The notes beneath the pieces are model-generated. The model searched no databases. It had not been told where the DNA came from and saw only the letters and a program-made list of their open reading frames with translations. A stretch of 64,000 bases of DNA from Fusarium oxysporum f. sp. lycopersici 4287. Taxonomy: Eukaryota; Ascomycota; Sordariomycetes; Hypocreales; Nectriaceae. This document shows positions 41,483 through 54,407 of this stretch, piece by piece. The number at the start of each line of letters is the position of its first letter. The stretch's first letter is position 1. Location of the stretch: contig NC_030992.1 of NCBI RefSeq assembly GCF_000149955.1, positions 62,001 to 126,000 on the forward strand, written 5' to 3'. Made by a program: the position numbers and the translations under genes.

Positions 41483-43077
41483 ATGGCGAAGAACAAGATT
41501 ACTCAGCCTGTACGTATTGACTTTCGTCCCCAATGAAACGACTTGGCGTCTTACTCTAATAGGCCGCGGCATACCCTTCACGATCCACCAGTCTTTTGGA
41601 GAGACTCCATCACACTGCTGAGCATGCTAACGGGAATGGCCACTTTTCCGGCTCTCAAGTCAAACTGCAAGTCTTGGTTGTCGGTGCAGGACTTGGTGGC
41701 CTAGCCACAGCTGTTGCTCTAGCTCGTCAAGGTCACGAGGTAACCGTCTTGGAGCAGGCAGCTGTCTTGGGCGAGGTACGTCTTGACATTGCGAAAACCC
41801 AACAGTTGATTGACGTGTATAATCTTAGGTTGGTGCAGGTATCCAGATCCCTTCGAATTCGTGCAGATTGCTCTTGAAATGGGGTCTCGGTCCATATCTT
41901 GAACAATATGCCGTGAAGCCAGATAGTATGACATTTCGAAGATGGGAGAACGGCGATCCGATCGCGTATACAAGACTCTCCCCAGACTTTGAAACCAGAT
42001 ACGGAGCACCCTATTTCGTCATCCATCGCGCTGACTTCCATCGTGCCCTCTGTCGCCGAGCAGAGGACCTTGGAGTAAAGATTGTGACTGACAGCAGGGT
42101 CACTTACTACGACGAGTCAATTCCTTCTGCCACAACTTTTGATGGCCGTGAATACCGTGCGGACTTGGTCATTGCTGCAGATGGCGTAAAGTCTCAAGCT
42201 CGATCAGTTGTTCTCGGTGGTCCAGACCTACCACCTCAAAAGACTGGTTTTGCGGCTTATCGCGCTACAGTAAACACAGAGGAGATGGAGCGGGATGAGG
42301 ATACGGCCTGGTTACTTGAGAAGCCTGGGATCAATATCTGGTAGGTGGGATATCTCTTCAGTAATGCAGCTAATGTTGACCATATAAGGATTGGGGAAGA
42401 CCGCCACGTCATGACATATTCTATCGCTGGAGGCAACTCTTTCAACATGGTCTTGTCTCATGTCGACCATTCATCACCTAGTACGTGGAATGCCGAGAAT
42501 GCAATCAGCGATATGCAAGACTCGTTCAAAGACTGGGACCCAAAGTGAGTCATGTCCTCTCTGAAGCTACCGGCACATGCTGAACATCTTTAGGCTGTTC
42601 AAGGTGATCAAGATGATCAAGAGTACGCTCAAGTGGCCGTTGATGAGCGGCAGTCGTCTCCAAACTTGGATTTCCAGGAGCCAGAAGCTTCTTATCCTTG
42701 GAGACGCTGCCCACGCCATGGTACCATACATGTCTCAAGGTGCCGCTATGGCCGTAGAAGACGGAGCAGCTCTAGCCACAGCGATCTCCAAGATCAAGTG
42801 CAAAGACCAACTTACAACTGCTCTGCATATTTTTGAGAAGGAGAGGATGAATCGAAGTTACGGTATGCAGTCTGCGAGCTTGGTAAATGGGAAGCTATGG
42901 CACTTTCCAGATGGCCCTCTGCAACAGGCTAGGGACCTTGGAATGAGGGCTGAGGTGGAAGGGAGGCCGTTTGTTGAGAGCACGAATCAGTGGAGCGATC
43001 CGGTAACTCAGATATGGGCCTATGGGTATGACGCCGAGGATGCTATTGACGAGCTCTGGCAGAGCGAGGGTGTATAA
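41483..43077 (+). CDS. Salicylate-hydroxylase-like FAD monooxygenase
   Basis: Five exons, 41483-41509, 41563-41775, 41829-42340, 42389-42544 and 42594-43077, give 463 aa. The true ATG is in a 27-bp first exon (MAKNKITQP). The FAD motif VVGAGLGGLATAVAL is near residue 48, VGAGIQIPSNS follows intron 2, DG-type ADLVIAADGVKSQAR is in the middle and GDAAHAMVPYMSQGAAMAVED near residue 340. These are the class A flavoprotein hydroxylase signatures. The family hydroxylates benzoates, with or without decarboxylation. Divergence from a gentisate dioxygenase suggests ring hydroxylation giving a gentisate-type product rather than catechol. Regiochemistry is inferred, not seen. Confidence 0.93.
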
Positions 43078-43788
43078 CTGATAGATGAAATCAACACTAC
43101 GGCAGTTGACGTGTAACATGGTCTTGAAGTGGCGCCCTGCTCGTGACAGACCAATTTGTCAGCGGCACTTGGTAACCTCACGAGATCCTAACAAAGTATA
43201 TCCGTATAGCCGCCTGCTTTGAACCTTCACCTAGCATGTCGTATGCCATCTTGATACCCCAGCATTCTAAAACCCCACGGGGACTTGATCCGAACATGGG
43301 TTCCCCGCGATTTGACCATCCATCCTGGTTTTTAGGCTTGTTGCTACACGATAAGACTATCCATGACGCATTGCCGATGATCAATGCCTAGTAAATGGTT
43401 AAAGGTAGAGATATTACGAATAACTCTTATTTGTCAGAGAAAAATAAACTTGTCACGTTAATAGTGAAGCGCTTCTGCTTCCCCATTGAGGATCAGCTTG
43501 TCGCCTGCCGCCCCACCTCGAGTCAGGGCCTAGGTGGCTCGGGTGGCACTGCGAGCGTCTAAGATACAGGTGCCACCGTTGAAGGCAGTAGTAACTACTC
43601 ACTCCACCTAACATTAGCTAAGCGGCTCGAAGTTCCAAGTCTATTGATGATTCTCATGGACAGCCAGACATTTGAGTATATAAGAGCTAATGGAAAACCC
43701 ATGAGGGTGATATCTCCCTCGATTTCAATGACTGTTCAAGTTCTTGGAGTAATTCGCCACGTTAAATCTTCAATCACTCATAGCCCTC
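43078..43788. promoter_or_regulatory. Promoter region of the stilbene-cleaving-type oxygenase
   Basis: 711 bp. It contains an inverted repeat GGTGGCAC (43542-43549) and GTGCCACC (43570-43577), spaced by 20 bp and about 210 bp upstream of the ATG. No gene in the interval. Confidence 0.45.
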
Positions 43789-45817
43789 ATGGGAACTATC
43801 TTTATGGACGAAACAATCCATCTTGACCAGCCTGAGCTGGAGAAACTTCTCCAAACGAGTGATATCGGCTCAAAGATAGACGTTTTAGAAAGACACACAA
43901 GTCTCTCGATCCGCAAGTCGCCAGCCGCCAATTCCGTGCAATCCAAGAAACAGACTCTCCAGCTTGATAGAAAGTTCGAATTTGGGAACGCAAACCCCTT
44001 CCACACTGGCATCAACGCCCCGACTCGATTCGATGCTGAAGTCGGTTCCTGTCTTGTCCGAGGTGACGTCCCCCTGGAGTTAGACGGCACTTTCTATCGA
44101 GTCGCATGCGACCCTATCTTCGCCAACCGCAATGGCAAAGACATATGGATCAACGGAGACGGTGCGATACATGCTTGGCGGTTCTCTAATGGTGTCGTCG
44201 ACTTTAAGCAGAAGTATGTGCGCACTCCGCGATTTGTCTATGAGCGTGCAGCTCGTGAGCCGCTTTTTGGAACCTACAGGAACCCTTATGCTGGTGATGA
44301 GAGGGTCTTTGACGATATACAAGGCCCCGGTAACACTCATGTGCATAGCTGGCATGGCTGGCTCTTGGTCTGCAAGGAGGATAGTCCACCAATTGCCGTG
44401 GACCCAGACACTTTGGATACCATAGGTATGTGTATGACAAGATATCTCCGAGCTTACATCTGATATGCCGTAGGTATCTACGACTTCGAAGGGCAGCTTA
44501 ACCCTGCAGAGACTTTCACTGCACATCCAAAGGTTGATGCGGTTTCTGGAGACACCATGTGTTATTCCATGGAAGCATCAGGAATGGGGTAAGTCATACT
44601 TCATATGGATGTTGAACGACGCTGAGCAATATTAGATCCAACGATCTCGCCTATTATCGATTTGATAAGCACGGGAAAAAGGTGGACGATTGTTGGGTTA
44701 AAACACCTGATGTCACTTGGACCCATGATATGGTCGCGACAGAGAAGTAGGCTCTCTCATATGCATTCGTGGCGTTGACTAACTCGTGTACAGCTGGGTC
44801 ATTTTCCACATGAGCAATTACCAGTTCGACCTCGACTACATGAAGAAAGAAAATGGCACCCACTTTCGCATGAACCGTTTCTTGGTGAGTCTTAACGGAT
44901 CTCCAAAGAAGCAGAGGCCCATTTACTAATACCCATATAGCCTAACAGATTCGGTGTTCTTCCCCGACGGAATCCCAAGCCCGAGGATGTTCGCTGGTTC
45001 GACAGCCTCAAGAACCACACGTGGGGTCATTTCTCAAACGGATTCGAAGGTCAGGATGGCTGCATCTATCTCGATGCATTCATCGCAGATACCGACACAC
45101 TCGGAGTCTTCCCCAATATGCACCCTGAGCTGGATATCGGCAACCCAGAGAAAAGACTCAACGGAAAGCTTGCCCGGTTCAAGATCGACCCCAAGGCAGG
45201 CTCCAATGAACTGGAGCTCCCGGTAATACTCAGCGAGGTAGCGGGTGAAATGGGACGCTGCGATGATCGTTTCATCACGAGGCCCTATAATAACGCCTTC
45301 GGAGCTAGACACTCGCCCAGGGGTTTCGATGCAGTAATCCACGTGGACATCGCAGCTGGCGTTACTAATATCTGGGAGCCAGATGAGGGTATTGCAGTCG
45401 GCGAACCCTGTTTTGTCCCTCGACAGAAAGATTCCCCTGAAGGTGACGGGTACCTGCTCGTGTGCACACGAGACGCAGCGAAGCGGCAAGCTCAGCTATT
45501 GATCCTTGATGCTACGAATATCATTGCTGGTCCTGTATGCATCGTAGAGCTTCCTTTCCAACTTTGTGAGGGTGTACATGGCAACTGGGTATGTTCTTCC
45601 ACAGTCAATGTTTCTGATCCTAATACTGATGAACATGTCTAAATAGGTGGAAACGCAGAACTTGGTATCTCGCAAGCCACTCATCGATTATTCCGGTGTC
45701 ACCACGGCGATTCAAGAGAAGTTCGGCACTGGGGCTCCCAAGTTCTACGACAAGTTCATTGGGAAGCCGGTGATTCTGACTCGAGCTGAGGCGGTTCCTA
45801 ACCCCAGGCTCATCTAG
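43789..45817 (+). CDS. Carotenoid/lignostilbene-type cleavage dioxygenase
   Basis: Six exons, 43789-44425, 44474-44588, 44636-44746, 44794-44884, 44941-45588 and 45647-45817, give 590 aa. The Fe(II) beta-propeller family cleaves carotenoids or the central double bond of stilbenes. Candidate iron histidines are in NTHVHSWHG (about residue 182), VTWTHDMVATE, VIFHMSN and CEGVHGNW near the C terminus. WINGDGAIHAWRF and DFKQKYVRT resemble fungal resveratrol-cleaving enzymes (Neurospora CAO-1 type), where a lysine in that second stretch helps bind the phenol. There is no transit peptide. With ALDH, flavin hydroxylase and gentisate dioxygenase next to it, stilbene cleavage to benzaldehydes is favoured over carotenoid cleavage. 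Confidence 0.9.
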
Positions 45818-47612
45818 AGTCCATCATTCCACGGTTGTCGCATGTGCAGTGTGGCTCTCATGACCGGCTGGCTTTCCCTAGTCAAGCTATTCCAAGAGAA
45901 TGATGTCTAAAGAAACCTCTTTTCTGTAGCATAACATCTAATCGACTTGGCACAAGCCCGTCGAGTAGCGAAGGACCACTTCAATAGCATGCATACTTTG
46001 TTCCCTGGGTGTCGCATAAGTCAAGTGATCAAGCTCTTTTCCTCCTTATGAGAATCTCTTGACAGAGGTAGCTTAGTACATAGTAAGTGTTGGTCGAGTG
46101 GCTTATGAAAACTGGTCAACAGGTGGTATGAAGGGAGCGATGGAGTTGAAAGACTAGTATTCCATGTATCTAAAGAGGATTAAACAAGTTATAAGATATA
46201 TTATATAATAGATTTCTCCTATTTATATTCATAGTGCACTGATGTTTGGCTGCAAGATCCGTTGAATCTGTCACATGGCGTGTCTCATGACTCATTTGAC
46301 GCTCTTTATGCCGCCGATGCCGATATCACAACTTCAGGTATTTGACTTTAGGCAACTGAACTTAGATAAAACCTTATACATTTTACTCCCAAACCCCGCG
46401 ATTACCCCTCTCCTATCCACATCGCGGTACGCCGTCCCCCTCGTCTTAGTCGCGCTCTCGTGGTCCAAGACCATGACCAGCCCCCTCTCGAGTTACCTGC
46501 GCGGAGGGCTACGCCAGTTAAAGGGATAGTGCGCTTTAAATCTAGAGCTTACCTTAGTTAGAAGAGTTTGATGGGGAGCCATGTAATCAATAGGTTAACA
46601 TGAATTCGAACGCAACCGCTAGCCCGAATCCCAAATAACCAGCGGATGATGGCTTGACGCAGAACACCGAGATCTTTCAGTTTCAAGGCACAGGATTTGC
46701 TATATCAAAAAAAGCCACTTCTACAGCCTGTACAACACCGCATCTTGGGTTTCTATGCCGCTAAAGCCTGGTTTGGCATTTTGTTAGGGATAAGTCAGAT
46801 AAACAAAGCTTGAAAAACAATAAATTAGGATGAAGGTTCCACGAGCGACGGTTTGACTCCCTCTTGACTCGTTTCTTCACTATTTTCATGAGCTTGCCTC
46901 AATGATGATAAGTCTATTCCTGGTTTTCTCTTGCAAACTTCATTCTCTAATTGCCAATCTGAGAAAGCCTTTCAGTAACAACTGCTTTGTTCGTTGTGTA
47001 TAAAGCTACAGAGTGGATGAGCATCAAGCCTCGCGACATAACCTCCAATATGACGAAATAATACATCATGGTTCCAGATTTTGGTGCGTTTAGTGTGAAA
47101 AGGCGCAGTTTTCTCTTTGAAAAGTCGTCTTTAGTATATTTTGCTGGTGTGAAAAAGGCTAACGGATAAACTCAATGGCTAGCACAGTCGTTTCGTGGAG
47201 CTCGTACTATCAGGGCCCACGTCAACACGTCATAATGAGATTATTACTTTTTGGTGATAAGCAGCCACACATCTGTCAGCATCAGTTCATGCATATGACA
47301 AGACTGTCAGTCAAACTTACACAAGCCCCAGGATGGTGGGGACAGATGCACCTCGATTCATTAGCGAGATGGATACCGAAAACGCATTTTGATGGTGTGG
47401 TCGATGTTTGTGTGTCTGGGATGAGCCGTAGTTGATGCCTTATACTTTATGTAGGCTATCCCCGTTTATCAAAACAGGCATCGATCACCAGTCCCTCAAA
47501 CAGATCTGTCAATTGAACCTATATTCTCTGCAAAGTCTCGGATACAGTATTTTCAGCGGTATCTACGCGGTCAAAAAACCTCGTGTTCACACAGTGTACA
47601 CAGATTTGCAGT
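45818..47612. other. Intergenic stretch
   Basis: About 1.8 kb, AT-rich around 46180-46250. An open frame at 46275-46529 (84 codons) has a GC-rich second half unlike its surroundings but no family match; it may be a fragment of something inserted. The last several hundred bases are the ABC transporter promoter. Confidence 0.45.
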
Positions 47613-50600
47613 ATGGACACAACTAAGAAACAGGCAGAGGAGACAGAGCACTGCGAAATCATCGATCCTGCCCAAACAGAAACCCCAAAATCCCAAGATC
47701 CCATGAACATGTCTCCCAAAAAAGATGAAGAACAATCACACGACGCAGTCCTACAGAAATTAGGCCTTTTGGACCAGACACTGAACCCGTCAAGTTCAAA
47801 CTTTGACTTCCAAGCATGGTCTCAAGCACTCGTCAACCTGCGGAGCAGACTAGATCTTCCAACTCCACCACGTTCTGGGTTTGCCTTCAAGAATTTAACT
47901 GTCTATGGAAGCGGCCCGTCTGTAGAGCAGCAAGATACTCTATGGACGCTACTTACCCAGCCTTTTAAAATTCGGTCCTGGCTTCGCCCGAAAGAGACCA
48001 AGTCTATTCTCACTCGCCTTGATGGAGTCGTCCAGAAGGGACAATTACTGCTTGTTCTAGGCCGCCCTGGTAGTGGTTGTTCAACCTTTCTAAAGACTAT
48101 CACGGGTGAGATGCAAAGTCTGGAGATTGGCACAGGCTCCATTCTTCATTACTCAGGTACAACAAACACCAAAAACATCGTAATAGATTATTAACAAGAC
48201 TAGGCATACCACACCAAGTAATGTCTCACGAATTCAAAGGCGAATTAATCTACAATCAAGAAGTAGACGAACACCTCCCGTACCTAACAGTTGGCCAAAC
48301 CCTCGAATTTGCCGCTGCGATGCGAACCCCACGGGCTAGACTGCCAGGAATAACACGCAAAGATAGAATAAGCCATGTTGTCCAAGTCATGTTGACGGTT
48401 TTTGGTCTATCGCACACCAAACATACGATTGTTGGGAACGATTACATACGAGGTGTTTCTGGCGGCGAAAGAAAAAGAGTTTCTATTGCCGAGACCGCAC
48501 TTTCTGAAGCTGCTATATCGGCGTGGGATAATTCTACACGAGGGCTAGATGCAGAGTCTGCATTGCATTTTATTAGTCGTCTACGAACTCTCTCTGACTG
48601 TAAGAATCCTGTAACCTAAGATATGACGATTGACTAATCGTGGTATAGTAACCCAATCATCCAACGCGGCAGCCATATACCAATCATCGCAATCTATCGT
48701 TAATCTATTCGACAAAATCTTAGTCCTCTACGAAGGGCGAGGAATCTTCTTCGGTAGTGCTTCTTTGGCTTCAGGCTACTTTGAACGTATGGGTTGGTAT
48801 CGTCATCCAAGGCAAACAGCTGGAGACTTTCTAACCGTAGTAACCAACCCCGAACAAAGGCAAGCCAAAGCAGGACACGAGAACTCAGTGCCTAGAACCT
48901 CTGAGGAGTTTGAGCGGTATTGGCGCGACTCAAATGAGTATTTGGCCTTGATGCAAGAAATTGACGAGTATCAGAAGGATTTCTACGGAAACAAAGATGT
49001 TACGCAAAAGCAATTTAAGGAAATACGTGGGAAGTTGAAAGCAAAGGGAATGTTGAAGAAAGCTTCACAAACAATCTCATTCCCAATGCAAACTGCCCTT
49101 TGCGCAAGAAGAGCAACACAGCAACTCTGGAACGACAAAGCCTCAACCTTTACTACTCTGATTGGAGAGATCATCATTGCACTTGTTGTAGGGTCCATCT
49201 TCTACGGCACACCAGAGACATCAGATGCATTCTTCTCTTACGGATCTGTGCTCTTCTTCTCAGTCCTTCTCAACGTTCTAATGGCCGTAACGGACACGCA
49301 CAATCTTTACAAAGGACGCTCTGTTATGGCTAAACAATCGTCCTATGCTTTTTATCGACCGTCTGCCGATGCATTTGCAAATGTTCTAGTTGACATTCCT
49401 GTCAAATTCGTCGTTGCTGTCTTCTTCAATGTTATTCTCTACTTCCTATCTGGTCTTGCAAAAACAGCATCCCAATTCTTTATTTTTTTCCTTTTTGTCT
49501 TCGTCACAACTATAGCTATGTCTATGATCTTCCGCACCATTGCTGCTGCAACGGTTTCTCTTCCTCAAGCCATGGCAATATCTGGATTTCTCGTTCTTGC
49601 ACTTGTTACATATACGGGATTTGTCCTTCCTGGTCCTGATATGCATCCTTGGTTCAAATGGATCTCCTATATAAATCCACTCGCTTATGCCTTTGAAGCG
49701 TTGCTTGTTAACCAAGCACATGGGACTGATTATCCTTGTTCCAACCTTGTGCCGTCTTATCCAAATCTCGTGGGTGAGACATTTGTCTGTCCTGTTCCTG
49801 GATCTGTGGCCGGGGAGACCTTTGTTAATGGGGATTCTTGGTTTGAAACGAGCTATGACTATAGCTATTCCCATCTATGGCGCAACTTGGGCATTATTTT
49901 CGGCTTCTTGTTCTTCTTTTTGGTCACGTATCTCTTGGCTACTGAGCTAAATGTGAACTCATCTGTTGGTATCGAAGTCCCTGTCTTCCTACGCGGCCGT
50001 CTTCCAAAAGCCGACTCGAAACTCAAAGCCAGAGTCGACATAGAGCGACCGTTAATAGCTAACGGTGCAACAATCGAGATCACCTCTGGCGAACCGACAC
50101 AGACGAAAGCAAATCACTCAGTTTTCTCTTGGAGGAAATTGACCTTCGATGTCATGATTAAAGGGAATTCAAGGCGACTCCTGGATGAACCATCCGGCTG
50201 GGTCAAACCAGGCTCCCTCGTCGCCTTGATGGGCGTATCAGGGGCTGGAAAAACGACACTTCTCAATGCCCTTGCCCAGAGAATGTCCTCAGGCCAAGTC
50301 CAGGGCGAGTTCTACGTTGGTGGAGATCCATTACCGGCTTCATTCAAGAGTGAAGTTGGCTATGTCCAGCAGCAAGACGTCCATCTTGAGACATCAACTG
50401 TACGTGAAGCCCTACAGTTTTCAGCAATGTTAAGACAGCCTCGCGATATACCGAAAAGCCAGAAACTTCAGTCCGTGGAAGAGACGATTCATCTTGTTGG
50501 CATGGATGAATATGCTGATGCTATTGTTGGATTGCCTGGCAAGGGGCTTAATGCAGAGCAACGCAAGCGTCTGAGTATTGGTGTCGAGTTAGCTGGAAAG

Positions 50601-52127
50601 CCATCCCTGCTGCTGTTTCTAGATGAGCCAACTTCAGGCCTAGACAGCCAATCGTCAGAGGCAATCTTGAGCCTGCTCCAGAAGCTGGCTATGGGAGGGT
50701 TGGGGATCTTGTGTACTATCCATCAGCCAAGTGCCATGCTGTTCCAAAGGTTTGATCGACTGTTGCTTATGGCGCGAGGTGGCAAGGTTGCCTACTTTGG
50801 AGATGTTGGTGAGAATTCAGAGACAGTCCTTGGATATTTTGGTGAACGTGCACCAAGGAGGTGTAATGACGATGAGAATCCTGCAGAGTATATCCTGGAT
50901 ATGATTGGAAATTCGAAAGGAGATGAGTTCGACTGGCCTCATCTCTGGAATACCTCCCGAGAGGCCAACGAAGTCACAGCTGAGCTGGATCACATTTCAC
51001 AATCTTCATCTCCCAAACCATCACATAAACACGATGCTCAAACCCAACAACGCGGCGCCTACCCTGTTCCTCTGACCTCACAGGTACCAATCGTTTACAG
51101 ACGCATAATGCAGCAATACTGGCGGTCAACAACCTACATCGTCAGTAAATTCATATTAGGTATCGCAGGTACTTTATTCATAGGCTTCTCATTCTTCCAA
51201 CCTGGTCATTCCATTCTTGGAACCCAAAACGCCATTTTCTCAATTCTCATGGTTTGTGCCATGTTTAGCAGCTTAGTCCAACAGGTACAGTTCTCCGACC
51301 ATGAAAACTATATACAGCTAATAGGGCCATCATAGATTATGCCAAAGTTTGTCATGCAGCGTACTATCTATGAAGTGCGTGAGCGTCATTCGAATATGTA
51401 CTCGTGGACTGTTCTCATCTTGACCAACATCCTCGCGGAAATACCGTATCATATTATCCTTGGTGTAATCACCTTTGCGATTTTCAATTACACAGTTTTC
51501 GGAATACGCTCATCCGAAGACCAAGGGCTGATTCTGTTATTTTTTGTATACTTTTATGTCCTTGTCGGTACATTTGCAGCTATGGTCATTGCACCGTTGC
51601 CTGATGCGACGACAGCTGGTCGCGTGACAACAGTCCTATTTTCTATGATGCTTCTGTTCGCTGGTGTTTTCCAAACCCCGACTGCTCTACCTGGTTTCTG
51701 GATATTCATGTATCGGGTTTCTCCTATGACCTATCTTGTTGGCGGAGTTTCTGTTACGGGACTTGCAGGTGATACCATCATTTGCTCCGACTCTGAGCTT
51801 GCTATCTTTCAGCCTCCAACTGGTGAGACCTGTGGATCATACATGCAGCAATATATTGAGCAGGGTGCACTAGGAACGCTGCTCAATCCTCAGGCTACGA
51901 CTGATTGTTCCTATTGTCCTCTTCGATATACCGATCAGATCTTGGCTCGTTCTGGTATGTATTATCACGACAGATGGAGGGATTGGGCGCTTGGTTTTGC
52001 TTATGTCATTTTCAATATCGCTGCTACATTTTTGCTTTATGCACTGTTCAGATTATCCCTTTGGGGTGCGGGGATTAAGAGAGTCCAAGAAGTGTTTCGG
52101 AGGAATGGACACCATACAGGCGTTTAA
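47613..52127 (+). CDS. Full-size PDR-type ABC transporter (ABCG)
   Basis: Four exons, 47613-48156, 48204-48599, 48649-51284 and 51336-52127, give 1455 aa in the (NBD-TMD)2 order of the pleiotropic drug resistance group. NBD1 has the PDR-type Walker A GRPGSGCSTFLKTI, signature VSGGERKRVS and degenerate Walker B ISAWDNSTRGLD. NBD2 has canonical GVSGAGKTTLLNAL and LLLFLDEPTSGLDSQ, but its signature segment reads LNAEQRKRLSIGVEL. Each half has about six membrane segments. Such pumps export azoles, phytoalexins and phenolics at the plasma membrane. Position beside the aromatic-degradation genes suggests protection from plant phenolics during catabolism. Confidence 0.95.
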
Positions 52128-52567
52128 ATGGCCAATCTGGCATCGGGTCTTTACAGCTCAAGATTGTAACTATGATATTAATCTTCGTGGGGCATTGTTC
52201 ATAGCTTCACAGTATATCCGTGTCTGTTACCTTCCTCAACACTCTGTACCTCTGGAGTCAAACTCACCCCCGTGCCCTCTGTTCTCTCCCATTAACGTTG
52301 ACTGAAGCTTATCCATCAGCTTTCCCAGAATCCATTCACTTTCTCCCTTGCTACTTATCAAAGGACTCACATTCCCAATCCACGACCATTTTTCTGAGAC
52401 GTTATGGCCATCTCTCTGCTGGTTAATTCTACAATGTGTTCTTGGGTTATGCTCATCTTCTCCAATAAGCACCATCTACGGAATCTAGCAATAGGGAAGA
52501 TACTCAGCGTCATGCAAGAAGCCTTTTACCTCGTCTTTGACGTACATGGTCCTCTTCTTGGTGATAG
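52128..52567. other. Convergent intergenic spacer
   Basis: 440 bp between the 3' ends of the ABC transporter and the TOK channel. Nothing else seen. Confidence 0.55.
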
Positions 52568-54407
52568 CTACTTTGGGAAAGGAGCTTTTCTCACGAGCGG
52601 TATTGCTAACATGTGTAATTGGCAAGGTAACCTTGCGCAAAGCGCATGAGGTTGAATGCTCCGTGAATTTGATATCGCGAAAGGAGGTTGATCGGTAGGC
52701 AATTTTTGATTAATGGCTTTCGAGGACGCCGCTGTACCATCAAATCCAGTGTTGTGGTCTCTGAATATCTTGCCAAATGTAATCTTGCTCACAAGACTCT
52801 TCACATTCCTAACAAATCCCCGATCATTCGGCAAAATTGTAACACTTCCAATGAGAATAGTTACATCTCGCACAATCCTAACCACCGTATCACTCGCATT
52901 CGATATAAGGATGGTCATGGTCGGCAGAGCAAGGAGAGACCAAAACACATAGAACGATCTTCCGAGATTAGATACTGGAGTTAAATCCCCGTATCCAATA
53001 GTCGTCCAGGCCACGAAGCAGAAGTACACCGCATCAAAGTATGTCCAGCCTTGGTAGGCCTGTTCAGCTTTTTGGAAGATTAAAGCGCCTAATAACCATA
53101 AAAGGAGCCATAAGAACGTCGAAATGGCCATGGCTACCCATCTTCTGCGTGTGGAAGACTTGGCCTGAATTCTTCGCATTAACTGAAATTCAGCTCTGCG
53201 GCGTTCAAACTCGCGTTGTTGTAATTCGGCCGAGCTTGCTTGTGGCGTCTGCAAGTCTTGATAGATAGGGTCCAGCGTGTTAATGTTGCAGGTGAGGAGC
53301 ATCTTCCTGATAAGCTTGTCTCGCTTCCTATTGTCTATCCTCGCCCCAATGCATCTCTTCCCATTCTCAAGGATTAAGCTCCTAACTGAGCTGATTACCA
53401 AGCCCAGAGAAATAATGCCAGCTAGGGCAAACGGTATTAAGAGTCCTCTCCCCAGGTCAGTCGTGGGGTAATAGTCCCCAAAGCCAACGGTAAAAAGCGT
53501 AACCACTGTCCAATATACAGCATCAAGGTAGTTCCAGGACTCAATCTCAGAGAAGATATAGGCACCAAGAAGGAGGTATATCAGGAGTAAGATGCTCTGA
53601 AGCATGAGGGTGCGTTGACTCATGGTTAGTAGCAGGTCCTTGTGATAGCGATGCGTACAAGCGCCCCAAAAAGTGATAGTAAGGAGTGACGCATCGGCAA
53701 AATAGAGTATGGCTGCAAACATTCCATAGTAGAAGGATTGAGACCAAATGATATCTTCATTAGATACTCCTTTGTCTTTGAAAGGGCGAGCGACAGTAGC
53801 GCTTAGAGCGATACGACAGATTGAAGAGGTATACCTGTTTGCCTAAAATCAGCGATAAACCAGTTATCACAATCTTCCTCATACCATCCAAATATCGTGA
53901 TAGGCAGAGCTAGACCCGAAACGGAACCCGTCCTCGCCATGTTGAGAAGAAGGAAGAGATTCGAAATGATACCGACTATGAGCTGGATACCCTCGATGAT
54001 CAACAACCTAGATTAGAGCATTAGCAAAGATTAATGATCTGATTTCATCAAAATATTACCATGAAGGATCTGGAACGTCCACGGCGTCCTTTATATCTCC
54101 CCCAGAAATAAGGCTCTGTCGCCACGGCTCAGCTAATGAACATATACTAAACGCGGAGGCAACTGGACCCAAAGTGCCAGCGATCATAGGGAATGCTGTT
54201 GAGAGGAACCACCAACGGCTGGAACAAATAAGAGAGGCCTGCGTTAGTGGCAGTCTATTTATTTATCACCAGCTATTTATTTACGCAGGAGACCTACCTG
54301 GGCTCATGTGAAGCGTCGTCATTGTGTAGCTTTTCTGTATGCGTAGTAGCACTACCTGTGCCGGAGTGCAAATGTTGATTAAAATGTTCCTCATCGAAGG
54401 GGGCCAT
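52568..54407 (-). CDS. TOK1: Two-pore outward-rectifier potassium channel (TOK family)
   Basis: Four or five exons. Exon 1 is 54407-54298 (MAPFDEEHFNQ start), exon 2 begins near 54220 with WWFLSTAFPMIAG, and later introns fall near 54007-54060 and 53765-53840. The last long exon reads to the stop at 52568. Two selectivity filters are visible, TVGFGDYYP and TIGYGDLTP, each preceded by a pore helix. With four membrane segments before the first pore, this matches the eight-TM, two-pore TOK architecture found only in fungi. It releases K+ at the plasma membrane on depolarisation. A long cytosolic linker rich in charged residues joins the pores. It is a core physiological gene with no evident tie to the metabolic genes. 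Confidence 0.93.

Noticed and set aside
46275..46529. 84-codon frame with GC-rich tail
   Set aside because: No recognisable family and no splice-extended neighbours; kept only as a note in the spacer entry.
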